64,000 nucleotides of DNA from Xestospongia bergquistia (lineage: Eukaryota; Porifera; Demospongiae; Haplosclerida; Petrosiidae). A model generated the notes under the pieces. It was not told the DNA's origin. It ran no database searches and saw only the letters and a list, made by a program, of their open reading frames with translations. Where the stretch lies: contig OZ014425.1 in assembly GCA_963965975.1 (NCBI GenBank), forward strand, positions 1,439,501-1,503,500, read 5' to 3'. A program made the position numbers and the translations under genes. Positions 21,293 through 34,714 of the stretch are shown here, piece after piece (position 1 is the stretch's first letter; each line of letters begins with the position of its first letter).

Positions 21293-21429
21293 TGTAAAAA
21301 AAATATGCGTGGCAACTGCTGCAGTTCGTATTTATGAAAAAATTACGAAGGGGATGATTACGTCATCTGCGCGCAGGCTAAAAAACGCGATCCGAGCCTG
21401 GGCACTGTTAGTCTGCAAATAGCAAAAAG
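21293..21429. promoter_or_regulatory. Bidirectional promoter with CRE/bZIP-like palindrome
   Basis: The 137 bp between two divergent secreted-protein genes are GC-richer than the surroundings, with CG dinucleotides (ctgcgcgcagg, aacgcgatccg). At 21353-21367 there is a palindromic gatga-ttacg-tcatc, containing a TTACGTCA CRE-like site. This suggests shared regulation by a bZIP factor; binding is inferred. Confidence 0.55.
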
Positions 21430-21864
21430 ATGCGCCGAACAATTTCTTCCAGCACACTCCTCTACCTCGCCATTCCTCTACTACTAACTTTTCTCATCCA
21501 AGTTCAAAGTGAATATTGTACTATTGTAGGAGAGAAAGATGTCCATGATGAACTAGACAGCACTAAATCAGAGTGCAATGGGGCAAAACTCACTATTACG
21601 CTGTTAAATGAGTATCGTGGATACTGTACTGAAGGGGCTTGCAAATGCAGAAGCCGCCATAAAGCTTACATGCATCCAGTTGCAGATCTTGCAGTGATGT
21701 CATGCATTGCTATACCTCTTAATATGGCATACGATGTTGTACGCCATAAAAATTATAATGCCAGCTGTGGGACAGGTTATGGAAAATGGGAAGTTGTGGA
21801 TTTTGAGTATGTCAATGCAACAAGATGCTCCTGCAAGAAACTATTTGATGATACTAAGGTTTAG
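21430..21864 (+). CDS. Secreted cysteine-rich protein, cystine-knot/IL-17-like spacing
   Basis: Single-exon protein of 144 residues. Residues 1-27 are a signal peptide (hydrophobic LLYLAIPLLLTFLIQVQS). Nine cysteines follow: one at SEYC, one at SEC, then CTEGACKC with RSR directly after it, then MSC, NASC and a final CSC near the C-terminus. The segment IPLNMAYDVVRHKNYNASC followed by a strand ending TRCSC resembles the end of IL-17 proteins (hydrophobic strand, basic pair, C, strand, CxC). Two NxS/T sequons (NAS, NAT) are present. No propeptide cleavage site is obvious. It is divergent from its paralogue at 20771-21292. Function is unknown; a cytokine-like ligand is a hypothesis. Confidence 0.8.
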   Translation: MRRTISSSTLLYLAIPLLLTFLIQVQSEYCTIVGEKDVHDELDSTKSECNGAKLTITLLNEYRGYCTEGACKCRSRHKAYMHPVADLAVMSCIAIPLNMAYDVVRHKNYNASCGTGYGKWEVVDFEYVNATRCSCKKLFDDTKV

Positions 21865-22208
21865 TTCTTCAATATTGCTAACAATATTATTACATACCAA
21901 CAGTGTAACTTTTGTACTATTTTATTTTGTTTTTTCAAACATTGTATAATATCGTTATATTATAATATGTATATTATAAATATAGCAACAGTGTCACTTC
22001 TGTTTTATTAATATTATTAATTGTTACAAAATCAGGAATTATTTCTGATAACAAAATCATGATATGATTTAAGGATTGTGTTAGTGATTCAACATTTACA
22101 AACACACACACAAAATTCCTACACTAAAAAATAGTTATAAAATCAAGGGATGCACACAAAAGTTGCTTTTATCGTAAAACTCCAGAAATATCAAAAATAA
22201 ATTCACCT

Positions 22209-22611
22209 TCAGCTTGCTTTGGTGAAGTTTTCAGGGAATAAACCTTTCTTTGTTGTGCCTTCAACAAAACCCATCTTCCAACCGTCCTCCTGCAATGGAA
22301 ACAAATGATCAGCTCTGCAAACAATAGAGTAATTGAGTTAATAATGCTATAATCAAAGCCCCTTACTTTCAAATTAATAATTAACTTGTCATTATAAAGT
22401 GACAGTTTAGTAAATTAATAACAGAAATAGACTTTCCCAAATATCTGATTGTAAAGTGTGTAAACAGACTAAGGGAATCTTACCTCATCATCAGAGTTAA
22501 TAAAGGGTATAACACAAATGATATCTCCCTTGTCAAAACTGAGTTCATCTTCATCTTCACCAATGTATGGATGAGTTGCTACAACCTGAGAGGGAAGGAG
22601 AGAGGGAGGGA

Positions 22612-22665
<54 letters not shown>

Positions 22666-23931
22666 TAGTTAATCTGGTGGATTTTACTTCACATATCATT
22701 CATTTATAACATTATGTCATTTGTTGACAATTTTGACGACGACGAGTCAAAAAAAGGATCATTGTTTCTATCGTCATGGTGATAATTTCATAAGTCATGC
22801 TTACACAACAGGATATGCACTACAGTACTATCATTGTCTGAACATGTAAGAATCTGGGTATGGCATACCGTGTATTACTTTATTCAAATATTTATTTTGT
22901 AAAATGCTTCATGAAAGGCAATTTGTGAAAACATTGTACTTCAAAAATTTAGCACTATATGGTATTTTCTATTTATTATTAACTCTTATAACATAATTAT
23001 TGTACCTTATATAAGACATTCATTGAACCAGCTTCTAAATCAGAGATAGGGTTTTCAGTAGTCTCAGCTTCTGTCACTTGAGCTGGTGGACTTTGGCTCT
23101 CATTTGGTTCTTCTCTATTGTTTTCCACTTCCTCCTTGTTTTCTACTTCATTCCTTTCCACTTTCTCTGTTACTTCTCTACTCTCCATTTCCTCTTTACT
23201 CTCTTTATCTGTTACTTCTTCAGATGTTTCTTTCTCTTCTGGTTGTTCAGGCAGGGTCTTTTCAGATACTTGCACAGGCTCCTCAGGAGACTCATCCTCT
23301 GGTTCTTTGGGGTCGGACGATATTGATGATGGTTTGGGAGGCGGTTGGTGTTGCTCTATAGGTGTGGAGGGTAGTGATCCATTTTCCAATTTGTCCAAAT
23401 TCTAAAATGTACATAACACAATGAATCAACTCTAGAAAAGAGTCATGAATACTATTGGTCAGTTCATGTTTGGTCTTTAATGATGCAGCAAATTTATTTT
23501 ATTCACAAATAAATATTTGTAAAATTAATAGAGTTATTGAGAACTAATATTCTTCTGATACATAAGAACTCAATGGACATGTATGGAACTTAATATGCAG
23601 TACGTTACCTCTTCATTTGTAAATGTGCTCTCCGAACGCAATGGTTTAGGAGGCTTACTATAGAGAAGAGAGTGACAAAAAAGGTAAAAAGTAGGAAACA
23701 TGACCAGTGATACAATACAATATTGATTCATTACTCTTATATCATTATCACACCTAATAATGGATATTATTAATTGAATTCCTAAGCAAGAAATTGTATA
23801 TTCATTGTTATAATGAAAACAGATCAACAATCCATAAATATTGACTGTTTACACGATATCAGAAATGGAAATACAATGTCAACATTATGTCATCATTACC
23901 TAGAAGGATGGGGTGTAGTTGGAGTTTCCTG

Positions 23932-23976
<45 letters not shown>

Positions 23977-26900
23977 AAAATAATGACAAGAAACAAACAC
24001 TTGGTAAAGAGATATAAAGATGAGAGAGATAATGAGAAAGCATCAAATAATTGATATTAATAAAGCTCATGTTTTAAATTACGAAATGATATTATCTCTT
24101 AATATTGTAACAAGAATATGATTGCAAAATCATCTTGATGGTACCATCATTTCTGTTAGAAACTGGATTATTGCTAAGTTTTAAGACTAGAGAAATGACA
24201 GAAGCTAATAAACAGCTCAAAAAGACATTTTCTTGAATTATAGAACTCAGGTCCAATCAGTCACTCCTAATTCAAAGCACTTGCAGTAATGATATTCATT
24301 GGTTACTATATGCACCGGCAATTACCATATGCAGTTTAATTTCATCACTGATCTCAAAACTTGTATACAACAATAAAAGGAAAATTGTGAAATGATTTAT
24401 ATAGATACCATATGGTCCAAAACAATCTAGGGACTACATGCCAGGCAATGAAGGCAAATATTTGATACAAATGATGCTGTGATGACAATATTTAGCTAAT
24501 TAATCAGATACACTTCCATAAACAATTAGTGGATACAAAACAAGTTTGTACAAAACAAATAATGAATACTATTATTAGTAAACTGGGAGCAAAGATCAAA
24601 CAGTTTTGATAAACAGATTTACAGCAGTCTTCCATCATTCACAGGTTAGTTTCACACATAAAATTGACTTGTAAATGTTGTACACAAGCAAAATTAATTC
24701 AGTAGGAATACCACTTAACTCTTTACCATTGTCCTCCCATTGTCTCCAGTCAACTATGAATTACAGTACAATAATAACCTTTGGCCTAACAGTTATAGAG
24801 TTCAAATCATTACTAGGAAGTTAAAATTTGTTTTAATCAAAGGAATACTCTTTTCGTCTCATTATCAGTAAGTTTTCCTTTTGAAATGGCAGTGTACTAA
24901 TTTATATAGAAGTGACTTAACAATTTCAAGGCATATCTTTATGTAATTAATTTACAAAACAATGACAAAGCAATAAATTTAGCTGAAATGGATTTGCAAG
25001 GTAATGTTTAAATTACAAATAATCAGACTTACAATAGAAAAAGATTCATGGTTACTTCCTTCATTGGTAAAAACTTATCCCCTCGTGACATAAGATCATA
25101 CAAATGGGACTTTTTTACATGTAGCATTTGATAAGTTGACAAGAACTGTCAGGGTGGTCTCTAACTTTATCGTTATTCACAGTTAATATTAAATGTTAAA
25201 GTATTAAATTCATCTATTGAGATCTTGTATAGATTTAATTGACAAGACGATACGTGAGAATCTGCTTGATAGGAATGTGCTCATAACAACAAGAAATGGG
25301 ATAGAGTAGAAGCCAATAAAGGAAATAAACTTGAAAATTCCATCCAATAGAAATGTACCACTGCCTGTATTAGGCAATATACTAACTGATGTATTTAATA
25401 TACTAACCAATGTACTAGGCAATATACTAACCAATGTACTAGGCAATATACTAACCAATGTATTTAATATACTAACCAATGTACTCCAATATACTGACCA
25501 ATGTATAAAACAATTGACTAACCAACCAACCAGTACTATACCAAATAGCTTAGTACATTAACAACCTATTAACAAAAACAGTTAGTTCATGTAAATAAAG
25601 TAATAAATATAATTTATTAACTATCCTACAAGAGTGGTCAACCTGATATATAATTATATTCATTATTTATATCGAAAAGATAAATTTGATTAGTGTCATG
25701 ATACATGAGAATAAATTCGATAAGTTCCCACAAAACAATAGAAAGATTATATAGCCAATGAGAAAAATAAATAGTATAATTATATTTATTTTCATAATTA
25801 TGTTAACTATTACTAAGCAATTTTACAACATAATATATTCTGTTAGGTTGGCAGTTTGATAGACTTTTACAAAGATGAGAAATTGAGAACATTATCAACC
25901 TAACTTAGATGTAACCTCTAGCTTGAATGCCTTTTACAAGAAGCTCTTCCTAGCTCTTTGCAGTTATTTCCAGCTTAGATTTGCTATTAAAATATTTTAT
26001 AACGTTACTGAATTTTTCTGTTCTAGTTAAAGAATGCTTACATGAGCATTTGTTAATGAGACTACATATGGCATTACATCATGGTGGAATGTGAAGAATA
26101 TATACAGTTTAGATAGGATTTCTATTTTCCTGAATAATTAACACTCTAGTTTATTAAGTAAAATTTGCAGACCTGCAAGATTTAATGACTGATGCAAACG
26201 ATTTCTCTTTAACATACTCCTAGCCTGAATTATAGCACAAAGTCAAATGTCAAACTCAACTTGAACCAAGTACATGTACATATATTAATTAATGTGTGTT
26301 TATAGCTATACCAACCTTTCCAGAGGGTGTTCTGGAGGGTGTAGAGTCACCTCCTGTATTTGTGTGGGAACAAGATGAGTTAATACATAGGAAACAGAAT
26401 TTATAAAGTGTAAATAACATTCATTGTCATTAAATAGCCCTTTAGCTGTACCACAAGGTCACACCAAATCTATCCCAATATTTAAGATGGGATTGTCAAT
26501 TTAACAAGACTATAAATTGAAAAAATCATCCTATAATTGTTTTAGAAGAATATTGACTTCACAGTGGAACACTAACTTGAACTATAAAGATTAGCAGCAG
26601 TGTCTATGGAAGACTAACATCTACAGAATGCTAGATATATAGATGAACAAGTTAATGAGAAGTTTCTAGCATTGTCAGTCACACTCATTGTCAAACCATT
26701 TATGGTTAGGGTTAATAAAATTCATTCGTTGCTATGTGAATTAAGGATGCAATTTAATTTCATTTGTCGCTCTCTAAATTTGTATACACCAATATATTAA
26801 AACAAACAATACAACCATAACCTTCTACATTTAATATATATATATATATAGATAGATAGATATAACATGTGGACCATAATGATTCTAGGACTGTCTGACA

Positions 26901-29900
26901 TGATGTGAAAAAGTAAAATAGCAAAATAAGAAAGTAAGTGGTTTGTATTTATTGCTATAAGCAACAGTTCTTCTGTAAACTTCTTACGTGTTACTCTAAT
27001 GTAAGGACCTCCTCACTACTCTATATTAGTATACTTTAATGCAATATGGATTACAAAAACTTTTATTATATTAATAACAGTTCTAAGGTCCATTGTAGTC
27101 AGGATTTTATAGTATAAGTTTTAATAACTGACCTTGAGCTGATGCAAAACTCTCCGATAAATTATCTCCCTCTTCCTCATTAGAGATTGAGCTACCATCT
27201 TCATCAGCTGGTGAGTTTTTAGCAGGACTAAGACTAAATAATATATACAAAAACTAAAATTAAATTCATAATAACAACTGTAATAACTAATGCCTACAAA
27301 CAATTCAGTTCTTACATAATGCCTGTATATCTCTGTATGGCTAGCAATAGGACCAGTACACCCTCAAATTTCATCATATAAGCTCCAACAAGTATGTTAC
27401 TATGGCTACAACCAGTAATGTAACGTACTCTCTAAATTACAACTATCTAACCATCATAATGTAGCATTATATTAACAGTTCAATACACCATCAAACTACT
27501 TATAAAATTGGACAACTTCATGATCAGTAAAGCATAAACTATACACTCTCAACAATATTTTGTAGTATGGGAGATATACTATGGACCATTAGTTCTGAAT
27601 AACATCTACTCTGTGTCATTTAAGGAAATTTACATTATACTCACTTGGACAGAGAACCATCTGAAATAGGAATACGCTCTTTCCGACTAGTATGAACTCC
27701 TGACTCAGCTTCTTCATGTAATTTATTCATAACTTCATAATATGATGTGTCCAACTAAAATACAATTTATAAACTGTCACAGTGGTTAGACTCCACCCAC
27801 CTTAAACATTTCTTCATGAAATTTTGCTCCTACTGATGCCATATTGCGAAAGAACGTTGCATAAAATTGAATACGACTAGAGAGAGGAAATAAGGAGATA
27901 ATAATGACATTCATAGTTCCACTAAACTTACAAACCCACTAGTTAAATACAAAAACCAGATTATAAAAACAAACTTGGTATTTTTAATGAACACTCTTCA
28001 GTATGGGTTAATTCTGACCTGAGTCCCCTTCAAAGGGGTCCAGATCAGACATGATGAGATAGGGATATGAACTTCCATGAATTAGTTCCACCCTAGGGGG
28101 TGTGGTTATGGCAATCATATCCTCATTGTCTGAACCAACAACCCATTAAGCAATGTGTATACTCAAGTTAACTATTAGCTAGTAATACTAATATTTACAT
28201 CAAATTCTAGAGCCAAAGACACAAATAGACACACACATACTCTGTGCTCATTAAAGTTGCACAAATTACATAACAAACGTGGAAGTTACTATAAGTATAT
28301 TAAAATCAATCTAAAATTGTCCATATATGGTAATACAAGGGTATAAAGATTACTGACCATTCAACCAACTTAAACTATATGCACACAACTCATTATATAA
28401 GGAATTATAAAGTAGACACTAATTGACTTCTACTACTACTCAACCTTATATGTCTATCAGGAACCCACAATGACAAAAAAACAAGATATGGATTCCTTTT
28501 ATTACTTACTACTAGCAAGAGAATATCTAAAATACTACAATAGTAACAAAAATATAGCAGCTGCAGGTTTCCAAAGCCCTTTTATAATTAACCCTTCCAA
28601 GCAGATTCTTATCTCACCTATCAAACAACAAGGGTAGTTCCTCATACAATACATCAGTCACTTCATCAAATGCTCTCTTCGCTTCATGATATACCTCTTC
28701 AGCTTGTTGAATTTTAACCTCTGTGACTTTCTTGCTCTGACGTGTGGCCTAATGATGGTTGTCATGGTAACCATATTATATGCTACACTAACCTCTAATT
28801 CTCTTTTTCGATAATCATAGTCCACAATTTTTCTTTCTCTCTTCTCAACTAATTTCTGACAAACAAGGGGAAAATGGTTTGAAAATTGACATATAGGCGT
28901 GGAGAAATGGATTACAAGGACAAGAGATGTGTGGATGAATGAGAGAAGAAGGATGGATTAATAGGTGGATAAGAATAATGGATTTTCAAACCTTAGTTTC
29001 AGGGAATTTTGCTACATACATCTGCAAAGGTTCTAATAATTCACTAGTAATTTTGCTCAAAATATCTTCCCAAAGAAGTGATTGTTGCTATTCAAAAATA
29101 AAAAAGAAAGTAAAGGGGTGTGGTTTACCTGTAAAATATCCTTCATTTCATTGTGTCCTTTCCAATCCGGTTCATAAAGTTCCATCCATAAGTCCATTAA
29201 TGATTTTGTTGATTGATTAAGACCTAATGAATAGGAAAAATTATATTTGATAATATTATATGGATATCATCATTGGATTGTTCAATAAGATTATAAGATA
29301 GATAAATCAAATTGCACTTTAGTAGAGAGATAAAAGGACAATCAATAAGAAAGACTCATTTAATTTCTTTTAACAACAATCTATTTCTCTGTTATTGTTC
29401 AAATCTATTAACAAATCCGCAGGATTCTGACCAATCAAATCACATCCAGTCCAATATTTCATGGCTGAATAGGTAGAGTCTAGTCAACCAATTACACTAA
29501 CCTTTAAGACTTTGTGAATATTTACTAAGTTCTTTCTGTAGTCGAGCAGCTGCCAGCTACACAGACTATAGATGGTATTTGCTATAATATTAGTACATTA
29601 CCTGTTGTTTGTTAAAATTGACTACAAACTCAGTATAATTATCATCGGTAGTTTTCTCAGCTTGTCCAACTTTTTGTAACATCTAAGATAATTAAAGTAA
29701 ACTATTAGTCTATTAGTGTTTGTTAATTTTGTTAATATTCTATAAACGTCTTTTTGTTATTATTACAGGGTTTCTCTCTTAGTTATGTCAACAAGAGAGC
29801 TAAATCTCCTTGTATCTCCATCACAAATACCATTAACAAATTCATATTATGAGATGTATTGTCTCTAAGTCCAATATTGCTAGGAAATATTGCATAATTA

Positions 29901-31328
29901 TAAATCAGCTTCATCTCCTTTACAAAATATTAGAACTGTCTAAAAGTGATTGGAGTTATCACACATTTAATATAACCAGTGAACATAATAATTGAACTTC
30001 TAGTGTATTCTATTTATAGCAACAATAATATTGAATTGGCAATGAGTTCTATTTAAGAGAAATGACTATATGAAAAATGTAAATGTTTTAATGAACACAA
30101 AGTGAGGAATGAAAAGTGTACAACATAGATTTAAAAAGGCTTTATAATAGGAAAATAAAGAGGTCAAAGGTCACAACTGCAATGAAGTGTTACATTTTAA
30201 GGAGGGGGAACCACATTTGTTAGAGACACTGTAGACACACTTTATTATGAGTCTAAGAGGAAAGTGACAACTAGCAATTATATAATCATCCTGTTTGCTG
30301 TGTTCACACACACACACAATTCTAATAGACAATATGTAGTATTGTATATAAACTATACAAATATATCTACAAGATGAGCATACATAAGTCCACTAAAATA
30401 ACTACACAAGTTTATTTAAAGCAATATCTATTAAAGAAAATTATATAACACTTCAAAATCAATGTCCTTTGTTGTGAAGGTAATTAGTACAAGCTCCTAG
30501 TATGTAAATAAATTAATTCAAATTTAATTAATTAACAACAAATATTGTAAATGATTATTTTTATTATTGATTAGTTGGCTCAGTATTACTAACTACCTCA
30601 TAGACAACGAAACCTAAGCCAGTGGATAGTAAACATCAACAGATAAAGGACGAACATGTTTGCCATCAATGACAATGTTACAATACAATGCAAAGTTTAT
30701 ATATTGTAATCATCTTGTATTATTAACACAACATCCCACATTGGTGCTTTGTATCGTCAAGGGAATGTATGGATGAATAGCAATATAAAAACATTGACTT
30801 TATACAGATAATGTGATAATAATTAATCATAGTTCTAATCTTAATAATCTCAATGACAAACAACAGTTTCAATATAATTTTAAAAAACACTTTAAAATAG
30901 GCAGGAATAAAATGGCTACAGTAACTAAACACTCATCATTGCAACATTTTAATCTTCAATGGGTGACAGTACAGCTGCAATAAGGAAGGCATTATATTGT
31001 TTAATACTGCCTTTCAAATGCAGCAGCTGGGTATTTCACTTGATTGTTGTTGAGATATCTTGTGATAAGATATAGTTTCTAGTACTTTAAAGAAACTAGT
31101 GATCTCATTACATATCAAATGACTTTCTCAATACATCAATATATAATAAATGGTACGTGCTTCACTGTAAACAATGAGATATGATAAGTATTCAATTGAT
31201 GATGTGTGACAGTTAGGGAAAATAAAGACTGATTGTACCTTTTGTTGCACTCTTCTAGCCTTTTTAGATGCAAAAGATAAAATTTTCTTGCCCTTTTCTC
31301 CTCCACCTCCTCCTCTCGCTTCAGCCAT
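22209..31328 (-). CDS. Amphiphysin/BIN1-family N-BAR and SH3 protein
   Basis: Membrane-bending protein that shapes endocytic necks and tubules. The start at 31328 gives [30 protein letters not shown], the N-terminal amphipathic helix. BAR exons between about 27660 and 29690 encode [81 protein letters not shown] and [12 protein letters not shown], all close to vertebrate BIN1/amphiphysin. The linker exons (27.2, 26.3, 23.9, 23.6 kb) are short and Ser/Pro-rich; one at 22997-23398 is Pro/Glu-rich. The last two exons give the SH3 domain: [43 protein letters not shown] and stop at 22209. Introns reach 2.5 kb, long for this window. It is head-to-head with the STRIP gene. Confidence 0.92.
22595..22662. 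repeat. (GA)n tract in BIN1 intron next to SH3 exon
   Basis: A GA/GGA-rich stretch at 22595-22620 passes into about 20 perfect GA units. It abuts the splice acceptor of the first SH3 exon on the minus strand, where it reads as a pyrimidine tract. Confidence 0.92.
23935..23971. repeat. (GA)n tract in BIN1 intron
   Basis: About 18 GA units next to a small Pro/Thr-coding linker exon (ETPTTPHPS, near 23900-23930). Confidence 0.92.
25370..25520. repeat. 24-bp minisatellite in BIN1 intron
   Basis: Roughly six variant copies of a 24-bp unit (core aatatactaaccaatgta). Because the period is a multiple of three, both strands give short repetitive open frames (NILTNVLG); these are not genes. Confidence 0.88.
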
Positions 31329-31476
31329 GATGCTTTGTGCCCTGTCAAAAAGGCTTGCTGATACAAAAGAAACGTTTGCGTATTATTAGAAGAAAGTAAA
31401 ATTAAAATTAATTCTCATGTGGATTCGTTTAATTAGAGTCAAGTTTAGTGTCTCAAAGTATATAGAGTAAAGAAAA
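31329..31476. promoter_or_regulatory. Head-to-head promoter region of BIN1-like and STRIP-like genes
   Basis: Only 148 bp separate the divergent start codons, so the region should drive both genes. It is AT-rich; no motif can be named with confidence. Confidence 0.5.
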
Positions 31477-34400
31477 ATGGACAGTATACCTACTGGTGGA
31501 GGAAGTTTGTCAAGACTAAGAGATGTCTTGAAAAGGTCAGACATTAAATGATAAATCTGTAATAAAGGGTAGAGTTATTTGATATGTGTTTAATAATGTA
31601 TCTATTTGCTATGTGTACTGTAAGGCCACACCTTTAGGATTTTACCCAAAAGCTATGCCCAATTAAAAGGTCTATTTCTTGCAGTATAGGGTATAGATAC
31701 ACCTTTCACAAATGTCAGTGGCTTGTGTGAATAAGAGATCAAGGGCTTTAATTGGAACAACATAAGATTACATAATAATTAGTAATATGTCATTTCCCAT
31801 AATGTCAAAATGTCTATCTATCAAAATGTCATCAAGTATGTGCTTAGTACATTTGTTTGTAAACTAAGATATATTGTAGTCTTGGCTGACCGACCTTGAT
31901 TCCTCAGTCAACTGAGTATAGCATATATCAACATCAATGTTCTAGAAAAGCTATGGCCTGGCTATATTGGATTCTGACAATGTTACTAATTCATAATAGT
32001 TATTACTCTTAAACAAAGTCTAACAATCTTTTTCCTATTACTTCATATGGTTTCTATTATAAGGAATTCAATAACCTATTAATAGACTCAGTCTACATAA
32101 TCCCTCCCTCTTTTACCTCGTGTATGATGTACATTAATTTTAAAAACAGTGCTGAATAATCAAGTCACAAAATTATTTTGATCATAATACCATTGACTTC
32201 CATTATGATATTCATTGACATTTTACGAGTTGACATTGAAAGCCTTCTCCATGTACCAGATTGTTACTATAAATAAAAACACACAACATTTGTAATGTAG
32301 TGTTACTATATTTAGCTATAGAGAACAGTGTAAAAACACAACATTACATAGTGTAGACAAAAATAGTTTCCATTAAACAGACAAACACTAAATCATCTTA
32401 TTCTTACAGACAGAGGCGAGATTCAGACCCATCCTTTGATGTTCCTGATCTTCATTTTGAGTACACAGACACAGATACCCTCTTCAATGAAATTGCAGAA
32501 TTATATTCGTACTCTGAAGTACCAGAGTTCCAAATTATCCGAAGTGTCTTTGAAAAAACTCTAACAAAATATTTCAAAACAGTCAGCTGGATAGATTTGA
32601 CTCGTGACCAACAAAGATCGTTTATTTACTATCTTTTAGAAAAGTGTGAAGTTGTGAGCTCTCAAGACCGACTGGATGCTGTTCGTTGTTTTCTCTACTT
32701 AGCACATGGTAATTATATGTATGGAATTGATGAAATAGACATTTTGCAATATTCTCGAGCGAATGTTTTTCTGATGATTGAGGCTGGTGTGTTCCCGGCA
32801 ATTGTTGAGCTTCTTGCTTTGGAGAAAGAAAAAGGCCGTGGTCAATACGATAGTAGCAAATCGAAGATAACAATTGCAGATAATGTGGTTCTGAGGACTT
32901 GTCTTAGCGTTATATATATTATGATTGAAGTTACTAGAAGAGAAGATCATTTTGATCTCTCGCCTGAAACAAAGCTACGAGAGTCATTTCTAGACGAGTT
33001 ACAAAAACCAGTTTATGGTGACGACAATTTGACAGCTTTCTTGTTTCATATGTTGCTTAATTTTTGTAACGGGAGTATGCCCCATTATCCGATACGTAAA
33101 ATACTTCTCCTTATTTGGAAGTCGATACTAGCTTCCCTCGGAGGAATTGAACAGCTAAATGATTTGAAAAGAGAAGCAAGAATTGAAGCCAAACTCAATC
33201 CCTTTTTTGTAGAAACCAAACCTGCTCGGCCACTTGTGTTACCTACTGCAGCTTTCGATCCTCGGGGTAATGCACCTATGCCTTCTCATGAAGTCTCTCA
33301 AATCCCAGGGTTATTGAGCAGACCAGTATCAATGATCAGTGAACCAGATACTCTAGTTGATTTCAGTAACCAGAAAGGGTTGGATTTCCGGCCCAAGGCT
33401 CGCAAAAAAGATATTGAAATGTTCATTGAGATGAGTCGATCAAAGTTTGGCTGTTATGAAGCACCTGGCACCGTGAGCGATCCTTTGATATCTGATGTAT
33501 CAGGGTTGCCTCCTCCTATTCAAGAAAGCATTAAAGTTTTACGAGAACATGTCTATATTCCACTGTCCGAGATCCAGATTGCAAAAGATGAAGAACTTGA
33601 AAAGCAATTTAAAGGTACCAATGAGCCTGTACCAACAAGAGATACTCCAACAGAAATTCTCTACAAATCTATCCTATCAAATCTCCCTCAGTACATGATA
33701 GCCATTTTGAAAGTCCTCCTTGCTGCTGCACCCACTTCCAGAACAAGGAGTGAATCTTTGAATATTTTTGTCGATGTTATCCCAGCTGATACTCCAGCAA
33801 ACATGATGGAATCAGCACAAAACACAATCGATATTAATCGACATAAAGAGATTATAGTCAAGGCTGTGTCAGCCACTTTGTTTTTGCTACTGAAACACTT
33901 TAAAATCAATCATATCTACCAATTTGAATACATCAGTCAACATTTAGTTTTTGCTAATTGTATACCTCTTATTCTCAAATTTTTCAATCAAAATGTTATG
34001 CAGTATGTTACAGCTCGTAACAACTTCCCTGCTCTTAATTTTCCCGGCTGTGTTTTGGTTCCACCCGAGGGTATAAGTCATTCTGTCGACATTGCAGACT
34101 CTATTCCTACAGATCCTGCTTACTGCTGGAGAAATCTCTTCTCTTGTATCAACTTAATACGTATTCTACAAAAACTTACAAAATGGAAACATTCTCGTAC
34201 TGTTATGTTAGTGGTCTTTCGCTCAGCCCCCATTTTAAAAAGAGCCTTAAAAGTGCGTCATCCCTTAATGCAGTTGTATGTATTAAAGCTATTGAAAGTC
34301 CAGACAAAGTACCTTGGACGAAATTGGCGCAAAAGTCACATGAAAATAATGTCTGCAATGTATAGACGTGTCCGTCATCATTTCCACGATGACTGGGCCT

Positions 34401-34714
34401 ATGGTAATGACCTTGATGCTAAGCCATGGGATTTCCAGACGGAGGAATATGCACTAAAGAACTGTGTCGAACATTTCAATGCATTTTACTATGAAAATGA
34501 AGGCATGCACAGTGTTAATCCATTTGGGGTTGAGCTCCAACCAATGGAGATTAATTACCTTAGTGTATTAGGGGAGCCTGTTGAGTTATGTCAGTCTTGG
34601 CAGGAGAATTATGAGCACTGGTTAGAAGTTGAAGTATTTCGACACCCAACTGACTGGGATCAAGTGTTAAAATCATCACAGAGTTATCTAGCTGTTAAAC
34701 CTATTGATTGTTAA
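31477..34714 (+). CDS. Striatin-interacting protein STRIP1/2 (FAM40) homologue
   Basis: Core subunit of the STRIPAK phosphatase-kinase complex, linking PP2A/striatin with GCK kinases in Hippo and cytoskeletal control. Two exons: 31477-31535 (MDSIPTGGGSLSRLRDVLKR) and 32410-34714, about 787 residues against about 830 in vertebrates. The N1221 domain starts after the junction: RDSDPSFDVPDLHFEYTDTD, ELYSYSEVPEF, ARAN-type segment LQYSRANVFLMIEAGVFPAIVELL. The C-terminal DUF3402 region includes RKKDIEMFIEMSRSKFGCY, VLREHVYIPLSEIQ, LKHFKINHIYQFEY and HHFHDDWAYGNDLDAKPWDFQ, which are family hallmarks. The large second exon is unusual beside finely split neighbours. Confidence 0.95.

Noticed and set aside
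23078..23405. Phe/Leu- or Ser-rich plus-strand frames
   Set aside because: Shadow of the Pro/Glu-rich linker exon of the BIN1-like gene.
25331..25561. Repetitive NILTNV open frame
   Set aside because: By-product of the 24-bp intronic minisatellite.
28010..28055. Imperfect hairpin in BIN1 intron
   Set aside because: Only short interrupted pairing (tctgacctg...cagatcaga with a mixed centre); too weak to call an element.
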